In this document: positions 10,646 through 19,414 of the stretch, piece after piece | Position numbering within the stretch: the stretch's first letter is position 1 | How the letters are laid out: every line of letters starts with the position of its first letter | Assembly (NCBI GenBank): GCA_012719855.1 | Contig: JAAXZN010000030.1 | Coordinates: 1-35,963 of the forward strand | Reading direction: 5' to 3' | DNA: 35,963 bases | Origin: Serratia liquefaciens | Lineage (GTDB): Bacteria > Pseudomonadota > Gammaproteobacteria > Enterobacterales > Enterobacteriaceae | Made by a program: the position numbers and the translations under genes | The notes under the pieces: generated by a model | Told to the model about the DNA's origin: nothing | Database searches by the model: none | What the model saw: the letters and a program-made list of their open reading frames with translations, nothing else

Positions 10646-12559
10646 ATGATTGTATTCTCCTCGCTACAAATCCGACGCGGCACCCGCGTCCTGCTGGACA
10701 ACGCCACGGCGACGGTTAATCCAGGTCAGAAGGTCGGCCTGGTGGGTAAAAACGGCTGTGGCAAATCTACGCTGCTGGCCTTGCTGAAGGGTGAGATGGC
10801 CGCAGACGGCGGCAGCTACACCTTTCCAAGCAACTGGGCCCTGGCCTGGGTAAACCAGGAAACGCCGGCGCTCGACGTGCCGGCACTTGAGTATGTTATC
10901 GACGGCGACCGCGAATTCCGCCAGCTTGAAGCCGACCTGCAGCTGGCAAACGACAAAAACGACGGCCACGCCATCGCCACGCTGCACGGCAAGCTGGATG
11001 CCATCGACGCCTGGACCATACGCTCCCGCGCCGCCAGCCTGCTGCACGGCCTGGGGTTCTCCAATGAACAGCTGCTAAATCCAGTCAGGGCCTTCTCGGG
11101 CGGCTGGCGTATGCGCTTGAACCTGGCGCAGGCGCTGGTGTGCCGTTCTGATCTGCTGCTGCTCGACGAACCGACCAACCACCTGGATTTGGACGCGGTG
11201 ATCTGGCTCGAGCGCTGGTTGAAGGGTTATCCCGGCACGCTGGTGCTGATTTCGCATGACCGCGATTTCCTGGATCCGATCGTCGATAAAATTCTGCATA
11301 TCGAACAAGAGACCATCAACGAATACACCGGCAACTACTCCTCGTTCGAGCGTCAGCGTTCGACCAAGCTGGCCCAGCAGCAGTCGCTGTACCTGAACCA
11401 GCAAGAGAAAGTGGCGCATCTGCAAAGCTATATTGACCGCTTCCGCGCGCAGGCCACCAAGGCCAAGCAGGCGCAGAGCCGCATCAAGATGCTCGAACGC
11501 ATGGAGCTGATCGCGCCGGCCCATGTGGATAACCCATTCAGCTTCAGCTTCCGCCAGCCGGAAAGCTTGCCGAACCCGTTGCTGCGTATGGAGAAGGTCA
11601 GTGCCGGCTACGGCGACAAGGTGATCCTCAACTCGATCAAGCTGAACCTGGTGCCCGGCTCACGCATTGGCCTGCTGGGCCGTAATGGCGCCGGTAAATC
11701 GACCCTGATCAAAATGCTGGCCGGTTCGCTTGAGCCGCTGAGCGGTGAAATTGGTCTGGCAAAGGGGATTAAACTGGGTTACTTCGCCCAGCATCAGTTG
11801 GAGTTCCTGCGGGCCGACGAATCCCCTCTGCAGCACTTGAGTCGCATCGCTCCACGGGTGCTGGAACAACAGCTGCGCGATTACCTCGGCGGCTTTGGCT
11901 TCCAGGGCGATAAGGTCACCGAAGCCACCGAACGGTTCTCCGGCGGCGAGAAAGCGCGACTGGTACTGGCGCTGATCGTCTGGCAACGCCCCAACCTGCT
12001 GCTGCTCGATGAACCGACCAACCACCTGGATTTGGACATGCGTCAGGCGTTGACCGAAGCGCTGATCGATTTCGAGGGCGCATTGGTGGTGGTCTCGCAC
12101 GACCGTCACCTACTGCGATCCACCACGGACGATCTCTATCTGGTGCATGATGGCCAGGTGGAAGTGTTCGAAGGCGATCTGGACGACTACCAGCAATGGC
12201 TGAGCGACCTGCAACGTCAGGAAAATCAGCAGGACGCCCCGGATAAAGAGAACAACGGCAACAGTGCGCAGGCACGTAAAGACCAGAAGCGTCGCGAAGC
12301 CGAGTTCCGCAGCCAGACTCAGCCACTGCGCAAGCAAATTGCCAAGCTGGAACAACAGATGGAAAAACTGGGGGCCGAACTGGCGGCGGTAGAAGAGAAG
12401 TTGGCGGACTCCGCGCTGTACGACATCAGCCGCAAGGCCGATCTGACCCTCTGCCTACAGCAACAAAGTCAGGCCAAGTCCGCCTTGGAAGAAACGGAAA
12501 TGACCTGGTTGGACGCGCAGGAGCAGTTGGAACGCTTCACGCAAGAGTTCGAATCCTAA
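10646..12559 (+). CDS. yheS: ABC-F family ATPase YheS
   Basis: YheS is a cytoplasmic ABC-F protein: two ATPase domains without membrane segments. The family acts on ribosomes to resolve stalled or aberrant elongation complexes. The 637-residue product equals the E. coli length. ABC1 has Walker A GKNGCGKS (34-41), signature FSGGWRMRLNLAQ and Walker B LLLLDEPTNHLDLD. The linker (about 230-310) contains the charged interdomain arm. ABC2 has GRNGAGKS, FSGGEKARLVLAL and a second LLLLDEPTNHLDLD. The last 110 residues are a Gln/Glu/Lys-rich coiled coil. The ATG has only a weak upstream ribosome-binding site. Confidence 0.97.
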   Translation: MIVFSSLQIRRGTRVLLDNATATVNPGQKVGLVGKNGCGKSTLLALLKGEMAADGGSYTFPSNWALAWVNQETPALDVPALEYVIDGDREFRQLEADLQLANDKNDGHAIATLHGKLDAIDAWTIRSRAASLLHGLGFSNEQLLNPVRAFSGGWRMRLNLAQALVCRSDLLLLDEPTNHLDLDAVIWLERWLKGYPGTLVLISHDRDFLDPIVDKILHIEQETINEYTGNYSSFERQRSTKLAQQQSLYLNQQEKVAHLQSYIDRFRAQATKAKQAQSRIKMLERMELIAPAHVDNPFSFSFRQPESLPNPLLRMEKVSAGYGDKVILNSIKLNLVPGSRIGLLGRNGAGKSTLIKMLAGSLEPLSGEIGLAKGIKLGYFAQHQLEFLRADESPLQHLSRIAPRVLEQQLRDYLGGFGFQGDKVTEATERFSGGEKARLVLALIVWQRPNLLLLDEPTNHLDLDMRQALTEALIDFEGALVVVSHDRHLLRSTTDDLYLVHDGQVEVFEGDLDDYQQWLSDLQRQENQQDAPDKENNGNSAQARKDQKRREAEFRSQTQPLRKQIAKLEQQMEKLGAELAAVEEKLADSALYDISRKADLTLCLQQQSQAKSALEETEMTWLDAQEQLERFTQEFES

Positions 12560-12566
12560 GGGCTAC

Positions 12567-12584
12567 GGGGCGGCCCGCCGCCCC
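12567..12584. terminator. GC hairpin between convergent yheS and tauD
   Basis: GGGGCGG at 12567-12573 and CCGCCCC at 12578-12584 form a perfect 7-bp stem (8 bp if the loop is reduced to 2 nt), lying 7 bp past the yheS stop and 6 bp past the tauD stop. No T-run follows on either strand. It probably serves both convergent transcripts as a terminator or 3'-end stabiliser, but efficiency is uncertain. Confidence 0.45.
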
Positions 12585-12590
12585 AGCATG

Positions 12591-13439
12591 TCACCCCTTG
12601 TAAAAGGGTTTATCCCCCAGAATGGTCGCACGGTGCATGATGCGCCGCTGTGGCAGATAATCCGCGTTGGCGTAATGCTGCGTCACGCGGTTATCCCAAA
12701 TGGCAATGTCATTCTCCTGCCAGCGCCAGCGCACCTGAAACTCCGGCTTGGTAATGTGAGCAAACAGGAAGTTCAGCAGCGCGTCACTTTCCTTCGGAGC
12801 CAAATCAACAATTCTGGTCGTGAAACCTTCGTTGACGAACAGCGCCTGCCGGCCGCTGACCGGGTGGGTACGTACCACCGGGTGCAACAGCGGCGGGTTT
12901 TTCTGTACCGCCAACTGCCAGCGCTGATGTTCCTCTTCGCTGCCACGATGTTTGTATTCCGGGAATGACTTGGTGAAGTCATGCTCCGCCTGCAGGCCCG
13001 CCAGCAGCTGCTTAAAAGGGGCGGACAAGGCTTCATAAGCCGCGATACCGCTGGCCCACAGCGTGTCGCCGCCGGTGGTCGGCAGGGTTTTCGCTGCCAA
13101 AATCGCCCCCAGCGGTGGGTTTTCGATAAAGGTCACGTCGGTATGCCAGTTATCGTTGTCCGGCGGATTATTGTCATGGGTATCCAGCACGATAATCTCT
13201 TTCACATCGGCGGCTTGCGGGTAGACCGGGTGAATGTGCAGGTCGCCAAAGCGGCCGGCCAGGTTGCGCTGCTGCAACGGCGTGATCGGCTGATTGCGCA
13301 AGAACAGCACCTGATGTTTGAGCAACGCATGGTAGAGCTGCTCGAACTGGCCGTCGCCCAAAGGACGCGCCAGGTCAACATTCTCCACCAGCGCACCGAT
13401 ATAAGGCCCCAGGGGGGTGATACTTAAACGTTCGTTCAT
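12591..13439 (-). CDS. tauD: Taurine dioxygenase TauD
   Basis: TauD is a cytoplasmic Fe(II)/2-oxoglutarate-dependent dioxygenase. It hydroxylates taurine, which breaks down to aminoacetaldehyde and sulfite and so supplies sulfur. I chose the ATG at 13439 ([16 protein letters not shown]) because it overlaps the tauC stop as ATGA and aligns with E. coli TauD. The 282-residue product has the iron ligands His99, Asp101 (NWHTD) and His255 (VTQHYA). The 2-oxoglutarate-binding Arg266 and Arg270 follow in [11 protein letters not shown]. These have the same numbers as in E. coli. It is the last gene of tauABCD. Confidence 0.96.
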   Translation of the reverse strand: MNERLSITPLGPYIGALVENVDLARPLGDGQFEQLYHALLKHQVLFLRNQPITPLQQRNLAGRFGDLHIHPVYPQAADVKEIIVLDTHDNNPPDNDNWHTDVTFIENPPLGAILAAKTLPTTGGDTLWASGIAAYEALSAPFKQLLAGLQAEHDFTKSFPEYKHRGSEEEHQRWQLAVQKNPPLLHPVVRTHPVSGRQALFVNEGFTTRIVDLAPKESDALLNFLFAHITKPEFQVRWRWQENDIAIWDNRVTQHYANADYLPQRRIMHRATILGDKPFYKG

Positions 13440-14272
13440 TGCTGTACTCCGTGCCACGGGGTCAATCGACGCTGCAAGGCACGCAGCCCCAGCTCCAGCC
13501 CAAATGCAATAATCGCAATCACGCCAATACCGGCCAGCACCACATCGGTAGCCAGAAACTCACCGGCGGATTGCACCATAAATCCCAGGCCGCGGGTGGC
13601 GGCAATCAATTCTGCTGCGACCAGCGTCGACCAGCCGACCCCCAGCCCAATGCGAATACCGGTTAAAATCTCCGGCAAGGCGCTCGGCAGCACCACGAAA
13701 CGCAGCACCTGCCAGCGATTGGCGCCCAGCGCACGCGCCGCACGCACCCTGACCTGAGCCACGCTGCGCACTCCCGCCACGGCGGACAGCGTCACCGGGG
13801 CGAAAATCGCCAGATAAATCAGCAGGATCTTCGAAGTTTCACCGATGCCGAACCAAATCACCATCAGCGGTAAATAGGCCAGCGGCGGCACCGGGCGATA
13901 AATCTCAATCAGCGGATCGAGAATGCCGCGTACCGTCTCGTTCAGCCCCATGGCAATACCCACCGGCACCCCGATAAGCACCGCGGCCAGCAGTGCAACC
14001 AGGATACGCCCCAGGCTGGCGGCCAGATGCTGCCATAGCGTGGCGTCCATAAAACCCTGCGGGCTGGCTATGGTGATCAACTGATGCAGCACCTGCTGCG
14101 GCGCCGGCAAGAATAACGGGCTGATCAGGTTCAACGCAGTCACGCTCCACCAAATAGCCAGCACCACTAACAGGGTGGCGCTGCTCAACCAGACGTTGCG
14201 TGGCACGCTAAAGCGCCGCGGTGCCGCCGCCTTCGGCTGGGCAACCTCTTTAAGGGCAGAATGCAGGCTCAT
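13436..14272 (-). CDS. tauC: Taurine ABC transporter permease TauC
   Basis: TauC is the inner-membrane permease of the SsuC/TauC type of ABC importer. The 278-residue product begins in the cytoplasm (about 30 residues), followed by six predicted membrane segments between about 30 and 270. The EAA-type coupling loop [20 protein letters not shown] (near 185-204) is clear. The start ATG at 14272 overlaps the tauB stop (ATGA), and the stop overlaps the tauD start, so all three are translationally coupled. The cluster context separates it from the related SsuC and nitrate permeases. Confidence 0.95.
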   Translation of the reverse strand: MSLHSALKEVAQPKAAAPRRFSVPRNVWLSSATLLVVLAIWWSVTALNLISPLFLPAPQQVLHQLITIASPQGFMDATLWQHLAASLGRILVALLAAVLIGVPVGIAMGLNETVRGILDPLIEIYRPVPPLAYLPLMVIWFGIGETSKILLIYLAIFAPVTLSAVAGVRSVAQVRVRAARALGANRWQVLRFVVLPSALPEILTGIRIGLGVGWSTLVAAELIAATRGLGFMVQSAGEFLATDVVLAGIGVIAIIAFGLELGLRALQRRLTPWHGVQQ

Positions 14273-15036
14273 AACAAGGCCTCGCGCTGTTTGAAGACTT
14301 TGCCCAGCACGTATTCGCGCTGGGCGATAAATTCAGGATCAGACTTGATCGAACGGCAAGGTTCACCGTCGGCATAGCGTTGGCCGAAATTCAGCGCCAG
14401 ACGCTCCACCACCTGCCCCGGCCCCGGTGACAGCAGCAGCAGTTCACTGGCAAGGAACACCGCCTCTTCAATATCGTGGGTAATCAGCAACACCTGCTTG
14501 CCGGTGTCGCGCCAGATGGTCAATAGCAGTTCCTGCATTTGTTCACGGGTAAAAGCATCCAATGCCCCGAACGGCTCGTCCAGCAACAGCAAACGCGGAT
14601 TGGCCGCCAAGGCGCGAGCTATGCCCACGCGCTGGCGCATACCGCCGGAAAGCTGCCAGATGAAGTGCTGCTCATAACCGGCCAGGCCGACACGCTGCAA
14701 CATCTGCAGCGCCACCTCACGACGTTGCGGCTTGCCGACCCCGGCCAGCTGCAAGCCAAATTCGACGTTATCCACCACGTTACGCCACGGCAGTAAACCT
14801 TCATGCTGGAACACCACGCCCCGTTCGGCTCCGGGGCCTTTTACGGGAACTTCGTCAAGCGTGATGCTGCCAGCTGAAGGCTCGATAAACCCGGCGATCA
14901 AATTCAGCAGCGTGGTTTTGCCGCAGCCCGAGGGGCCAAGCACCACCACCAGTTGTCCGGCGTCAATCTGGAACGAGACGTCGCGCAGTGCAGGACGCCC
15001 CTGGTACTCTGCTGAAAGGTGGTTAACGTTTAGCAT
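14269..15036 (-). CDS. tauB: Taurine ABC transporter ATP-binding protein TauB
   Basis: TauB is the ATPase subunit that powers taurine import. The 255-residue product has Walker A GPSGCGKT (34-41), a Q-loop region [11 protein letters not shown], the signature [15 protein letters not shown], Walker [13 protein letters not shown] and the switch His in ITHDIEEA. This is the complete set for an active ABC ATPase of the nitrate/sulfonate/taurine type. It starts 9 bp after the tauA stop and overlaps tauC by 4 bp. Confidence 0.95.
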   Translation of the reverse strand: MLNVNHLSAEYQGRPALRDVSFQIDAGQLVVVLGPSGCGKTTLLNLIAGFIEPSAGSITLDEVPVKGPGAERGVVFQHEGLLPWRNVVDNVEFGLQLAGVGKPQRREVALQMLQRVGLAGYEQHFIWQLSGGMRQRVGIARALAANPRLLLLDEPFGALDAFTREQMQELLLTIWRDTGKQVLLITHDIEEAVFLASELLLLSPGPGQVVERLALNFGQRYADGEPCRSIKSDPEFIAQREYVLGKVFKQREALL

Positions 15037-15045
15037 TCTGCTCCC

Positions 15046-16041
15046 TTACGACTGCGGCGCAGCCTGCACCTGTTTCACAAAGCGATCGGTGACATAGGCA
15101 CTGTAATCGCTGTCGACCTGGGGAATTTTGCCCTGCTGTTTGAGGAACTCGGCGGTGTCATGAATGGCTTTGTCCACCGGCTGACCAAGCTGGGTGATCT
15201 GTTCGGCGACCGGTAGGTAAGTATTGCCCTGCACCAGCACCGGTATCTGCTCTTCAGGCACGCCGCTCAGTCGGGACAGCGTGCTGAGGTTGCCCTTGTC
15301 CTTCAGCCACTGTTCCGGCTGCGCCAGATAGGCTTTTTGGGCGTTCAACGCGCTGGCAGCAAAGGCCGTCACCACTTCAGGATGCTTCTCGGCAAAGTCC
15401 TTGCGCACCACCCAAACGTCGAGCGTCGGGGCGCCCCACTGTCCGACCTGGGCAGAATCCGTCAGCACCTTGCCCTGTTTGGCCAACTCATTGACCACCG
15501 GGGCCCAAACATAGGCGCCATCGATATCACCGCGCTGCCAGGCGGCGGCGATGGCCGGCGGTTGCAGATTGAGGATTTTGACCTGCTCTGGCTTGATGCC
15601 CCAGTGCTTCAGAGAAGCCAACAGGCTGTAGTGCGTGGTGGAGATAAAGGGCACGGCGATGCGCTTACCGATCAGATCCTGCGGACTTTTAATCTCTTTT
15701 TTCACCACCAGCGCTTCGGAACTGCCGAGCTGGGAGGCGATCAGAAACACTTCGATAGGGAGTTTTTGGCTGGCGGCCACCGCCAATGGGCTGGAGCCGA
15801 TGTTGCCGATCTGGACGTCACCTGAAGCCAATGCGCGCAGCACGCTGGAGCCACTGTCGAATTTGCGCCAGTCAACGGTAGCACCGGACTGTTTGGCGAA
15901 GCTGTTTTCCGCCTGCGCCACCTTGGCGGGTTCCGCCGAAGTCTGGTAGGCCACGGTCACGTCCACCGCATAGGCGCTGGTTGCGCTAAGTGACAACACC
16001 AGCAGCGCCGCACTGCGTAGAGAAAAAAGTTTGCTCGCCAT
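15046..16041 (-). CDS. tauA: Taurine ABC transporter periplasmic binding protein TauA
   Basis: TauA captures taurine in the periplasm and delivers it to TauBC. The 331-residue product has a signal peptide (MASKLFSLRSAALLVLSLSATSAYA, cleavage near 25) followed by an SsuA/THI5-like binding fold: VTVAYQTSAEPAKVAQ, GNIGSSPLAVAASQ, PQDLIGKRIAVPFISTTHYSLL. The ATG at 16041 follows a GGAG site. It is the first gene of tauABCD; in enterics this operon is switched on by sulfate starvation through Cbl and CysB. Confidence 0.95.
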   Translation of the reverse strand: MASKLFSLRSAALLVLSLSATSAYAVDVTVAYQTSAEPAKVAQAENSFAKQSGATVDWRKFDSGSSVLRALASGDVQIGNIGSSPLAVAASQKLPIEVFLIASQLGSSEALVVKKEIKSPQDLIGKRIAVPFISTTHYSLLASLKHWGIKPEQVKILNLQPPAIAAAWQRGDIDGAYVWAPVVNELAKQGKVLTDSAQVGQWGAPTLDVWVVRKDFAEKHPEVVTAFAASALNAQKAYLAQPEQWLKDKGNLSTLSRLSGVPEEQIPVLVQGNTYLPVAEQITQLGQPVDKAIHDTAEFLKQQGKIPQVDSDYSAYVTDRFVKQVQAAPQS

Positions 16042-16149
16042 GATCGCTCCGTTGATAAAAGTCTGTTCAGTTGCTGACAGTTTTATCCGAGCGTTGACGA
16101 GCTATAAAAGAATAAAAAACTCTGCGTTATTACTTATGGGAATATTTAA
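16042..16149 (-). promoter_or_regulatory. tau operon upstream region
   Basis: These 108 bases separate the end of the dehydrogenase gene from tauA, and they are AT-rich with TTATAG- and TAATAA-like words. In E. coli the tau promoter is activated by Cbl and CysB binding upstream of the -35. I see ATAAGTAATAACGCAG (around 16118-16133, minus strand) as a possible part of such a site, but no unambiguous promoter. No terminator is visible after the upstream dehydrogenase gene, so read-through from the sugar operon into tau is possible. Confidence 0.3.
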
Positions 16150-17271
16150 TCAAATCAAATCGACCCATTGCCCTCCGGCGGCGCTGCTACGCTGGGCGGC
16201 GTCAATAAACGCCATCCCCTGCACGCCGGTTTCAATTCCCGGCAACAAGGGGGCAGCCTGCGGCCCCTCACGCAGACGGCTCGCCGCCTCACGGTAAATC
16301 TGGCCAAATCCTTCCAGATACCCCTCGGGGTGGCCGGCAGGCACACGCGCCAATAGGCGGTTCTCCGCATACTGGAATGAAGAAGCGCGCGTGATGCAGT
16401 AGGCTGGCGCATTTCGTGGGTGCATCCACAGCTGGTTGGGTTGCTCCTGGCAAAAGGCCAGGCTGCCCTCACTGCCGTAGATTCGCAGCCGCAAGCCGTT
16501 TTCATGGCCGCAAGCCACCTGGCTGGCCCACAGTCTGCCTCTGGCGCCGTTGGCGTATCGCATTTGTACCCGCACATCGTCGTCCAGCTTGCGTCCGGGA
16601 ATAAACGTCGTCAGCTCGGCGCTGATCGCCTGCGGCAACAGGCCGCTGACAAACTGCGCCAACTGCCAGGCGTGAGTGCCGACGTCACCGATGCAACCGG
16701 CTCCCGCTTTCTCCGGCTGGGCGCGCCAACCCGCCTGCTTGTTATCGGTCAACTCCAGCGGCTGTGCCAGCCATTCCTGCAGATACTCCACCTCGATAAA
16801 GCGGATCTCGCCCAGTTCACCGGCCAGCACCCGGCTCCGCGCCTCGCGCACCAGCGGATAAGCACTGTAGTTATGGGTTAATATCAGCTGCCTTCCGCTA
16901 CGTCGCACCGTTTCGGCCAACTGCAACGCTTCGGCGTAGCTGTTGCACAGCGGCTTGTCGCAGATGACGTCGATACCGGCGTTGAGAAAGGCAGTCGCTA
17001 CCGGCGCATGCAAATAATTGGGCGTGACGATCGCCACCACATCCACGCCGTCTTCGCGAGCCGCCTCGGCCTGTGCCATCTGCCGGAAATCGCGATAGCT
17101 GCGTTGCGGATCCAGGTGCAGCCGCTCACCGGTACGACGGCAATTTTCCTCATCGGAGGAAAAAGCCCCGGCCACCAGCTCGAATTCGTCGTCCATTCGC
17201 GCAGCCAGGCGATGCACTGCACCAATAAACGCCCCTTCGCCCCCGCCGACCATACCCAAACGTAGTCTCAT
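16150..17271 (-). CDS. Gfo/Idh/MocA family NAD(P)-dependent oxidoreductase (1)
   Basis: Predicted cytoplasmic sugar or polyol dehydrogenase, 373 residues. The N-terminal Rossmann domain starts with LGMVGGGEGAFIGAVHR (5-21). The catalytic pattern of the family is present: Lys106 in DKPLCN, Asp196 and His200 in GDVGTHAW. The C-terminal half is the substrate-binding beta-sheet domain (PGRKLDDDV, RLWASQVACGHENGLRLRIYG). It overlaps the isomerase gene as ATGA (17268-17271) and ends the operon. The family oxidises hydroxyl groups of inositols, sugars and glycosides; the substrate cannot be assigned. The absence of a signal peptide separates it from the periplasmic glucose-fructose oxidoreductase. 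Confidence 0.85.
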   Translation of the reverse strand: MRLRLGMVGGGEGAFIGAVHRLAARMDDEFELVAGAFSSDEENCRRTGERLHLDPQRSYRDFRQMAQAEAAREDGVDVVAIVTPNYLHAPVATAFLNAGIDVICDKPLCNSYAEALQLAETVRRSGRQLILTHNYSAYPLVREARSRVLAGELGEIRFIEVEYLQEWLAQPLELTDNKQAGWRAQPEKAGAGCIGDVGTHAWQLAQFVSGLLPQAISAELTTFIPGRKLDDDVRVQMRYANGARGRLWASQVACGHENGLRLRIYGSEGSLAFCQEQPNQLWMHPRNAPAYCITRASSFQYAENRLLARVPAGHPEGYLEGFGQIYREAASRLREGPQAAPLLPGIETGVQGMAFIDAAQRSSAAGGQWVDLI

Positions 17272-18332
17272 GGCTGTTCTCCGATACCCAGCATCCGCCG
17301 GATCTGTTTGCGCTCAACGCCGGAGGCGGCAAAATCATCGAACGCCCGATCGGCAACAGGAATAATATGCCGGGCGATAAACTCGGCCCCTTCACGCGCC
17401 CCCGCCTCCGGCGACTTCAGGCAGCACTCCCATTCCAGGGTGGCCCAACCGGGAAAATCGTATTGCGCCAGCTTGCTGAAGATCGCCGGGAAGTCGATCT
17501 GCCCGTCACCCAACGAACGAAAACGCCCAGGCCTTTCCAGCCAGGGTTGATAACCGCCATACACACCGCTGCGGGCATTGGGCCGATATTCCGCATCTTT
17601 GACGTGGAACGCCCGGATACGCGCATGATAAACATCAATAAAGCCCAGGTAGTCCATTTGCTGCAAATGCAGATGGCTGGGGTCGTATAAAATATGGCAG
17701 CGCGGATGATTGCCAACCTGGCGCAGAAAACGCTCGAACGTCACGCCGTCGTGCAGATCTTCCCCGGGATGCAGCTCATAGCAAAGATCGACACCCACGT
17801 CGTCAAAAGCATCGAGGATCGGCCGCCAACACCGAGCCAACTGCCCGAAGGCCTCCTCCAGCAACAGCGCATTATGGGGCGGCCAGGGGTAAAAATAAGG
17901 CCAGGCCAGCGCACCGGAGAAAGTAACGTGCGCGGTTAATCCAAGCCGCTGCGATGCCTGCGCCGCCATCAGCAATTGCTCGGTCGCCCATGCCTGTCGC
18001 GCCTGCGGATTGCCGCGCATCGGTGCCGGAGCAAAGGCGTCGAAAGCCAGATCGTAAGCCGGGTGCACCGCCACCAGTTGTCCTTGCAGGTGAGTGGACA
18101 ACTCCGAAATGACCAGTCCGTATCCCGCCAGTTGTTCACGTATGCCGTCGCAATATTCCTGGCAGTGGGCGGCCCGTTCGAGATCAAAAATGGCCGGAGC
18201 GCCGGTCGGGATCTGCACGCTTTTGAACCCCAGGCCCGCGGCCCAACCGGCCAGCCCGTCCAGTGAATCGAACGGCGCCTGCGCGCCGATAAACTGCGCC
18301 AGAAACAGCCCTGGCCCCTGAATGGTTTTCAT
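17268..18332 (-). CDS. Xylose isomerase-like TIM-barrel sugar isomerase/epimerase
   Basis: Predicted cytoplasmic metal-dependent isomerase, epimerase or lyase of the AP-endonuclease-2/xylose-isomerase-like superfamily, 354 residues. Likely metal ligands fall on successive strands: Glu186 (LCYELHPGEDL), Asp217 and His220 (ILYDPSHLH), His243 (AFHVKDAEY) and Glu300 (ATLEWE). FRSLGDGQIDF near 271-281 is typical. It is coupled on both sides by ATGA overlaps to genes for Gfo/Idh/MocA dehydrogenases. In other bacteria such pairs act on keto-sugars made by the dehydrogenase. Sugar phosphate isomerase is the common label, but nothing shows a phosphorylated substrate. Confidence 0.83.
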   Translation of the reverse strand: MKTIQGPGLFLAQFIGAQAPFDSLDGLAGWAAGLGFKSVQIPTGAPAIFDLERAAHCQEYCDGIREQLAGYGLVISELSTHLQGQLVAVHPAYDLAFDAFAPAPMRGNPQARQAWATEQLLMAAQASQRLGLTAHVTFSGALAWPYFYPWPPHNALLLEEAFGQLARCWRPILDAFDDVGVDLCYELHPGEDLHDGVTFERFLRQVGNHPRCHILYDPSHLHLQQMDYLGFIDVYHARIRAFHVKDAEYRPNARSGVYGGYQPWLERPGRFRSLGDGQIDFPAIFSKLAQYDFPGWATLEWECCLKSPEAGAREGAEFIARHIIPVADRAFDDFAASGVERKQIRRMLGIGEQP

Positions 18333-19414
18333 GGTGATGACCTCCCTAACATTACCGTTCTCTGGCTGCGTACCGCTTCATCCGCCGCCAGGACTACGCG
18401 CAGGCTGTTTAAGGCATCCTGCCAATGCCGGCTGAGATCCAGCCCCTCTTGTATCGCCTGAAGAAAATAGCGCTGCTCGCTCAGGCACAGCGCCAAATGG
18501 TCCGGTTCGTCCTGACAGTCGATCCAGCGGTCCGGGTGGACAAACTGATTGGCACCGTCCAGCGCCGCATAATGGACGCGCAACGAATCGGTGCGGGTAT
18601 GGCCGTCAACGTTATCAGACTCCCCCGCCGCACCCGACTGTCGCGCCACGATCGAAACCGCGCCGAGTGGCCCAATCACGTCTTTCACAAAGTAGGCGGT
18701 TTCGCTGATCATCGGCCCCCAGCCGGCTTCGTACCAGCCCACCGAGCCATCGGCAAAGCGCACTTGCAGCTGGCCATAGTTGTACATTCCCGGCGGCAGC
18801 GCATCGCTCAACCGTGCGCCGATGGCGCTGACGCTGACCGGCTCCGACTGGGCCATCTGGCACATCACGTCGAGGTAATGCACGCCGCAGTCGACAATCG
18901 GCGACAGCGACTGCATCAGGTTACGATGCACGTCCCACATCGCACCGTGGCTTTGCTGATTGAGGTTCATGCGCATCACCAGCGGTTTGCCGAGGCCGCG
19001 CGCCAATTCAACGAATTGCCGCCATGAAGGATGGTGACGCAGGATATAGCCGACCACCAGTTGCCGCCCGGCAGCACGGGCGGCGGCGATCACGCGCTCC
19101 GCACCGGCCGCGGTGGTGGCGAGGGGTTTCTCAATGAACAGATGGCAACCGGCGGCCAGTGCCGCAAGCGCGTAAGCCTCGTGAGTATCGGGCCAGGTCG
19201 TCAGGCATACCGCATCAGGATGCGTCGCCGTCAGGGCCTGTGAAAAATCACTGAACGTCGGGTAGCCGCCGCCCAACCTGGCATTGAGCCGATGCCGCGA
19301 ATCGCCGCGCGCCACCAGCCCGCAGATCTCAACCCCTTTCATGCCGTGATAGGCTTCGGCGTGCGAGGCTCCCATGTTGCCGCACCCCACAACCAGTACG
19401 CGCAGGTCAGTCAT
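18329..19414 (-). CDS. Gfo/Idh/MocA family NAD(P)-dependent oxidoreductase (2)
   Basis: Second predicted dehydrogenase of the cluster, clearly diverged from the first. I chose the ATG at 19414 (MTDLRVLVVGCGNMGASH), with a GGAG site and an 8-bp overlap with the transporter gene; the GTG at 19441 adds nine basic residues without support. The 361-residue product has the Rossmann motif VGCGNMGASH (9-18), Glu95-Lys96-Pro97 in IEKPLAT, and Asp175 and His179 in VDCGVHYLD. These residues complete the usual K-D-H catalytic set. Two different dehydrogenases in one operon suggest two oxidations, or an oxidation and a later reduction, of one substrate. Confidence 0.85.
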   Translation of the reverse strand: MTDLRVLVVGCGNMGASHAEAYHGMKGVEICGLVARGDSRHRLNARLGGGYPTFSDFSQALTATHPDAVCLTTWPDTHEAYALAALAAGCHLFIEKPLATTAAGAERVIAAARAAGRQLVVGYILRHHPSWRQFVELARGLGKPLVMRMNLNQQSHGAMWDVHRNLMQSLSPIVDCGVHYLDVMCQMAQSEPVSVSAIGARLSDALPPGMYNYGQLQVRFADGSVGWYEAGWGPMISETAYFVKDVIGPLGAVSIVARQSGAAGESDNVDGHTRTDSLRVHYAALDGANQFVHPDRWIDCQDEPDHLALCLSEQRYFLQAIQEGLDLSRHWQDALNSLRVVLAADEAVRSQRTVMLGRSSP

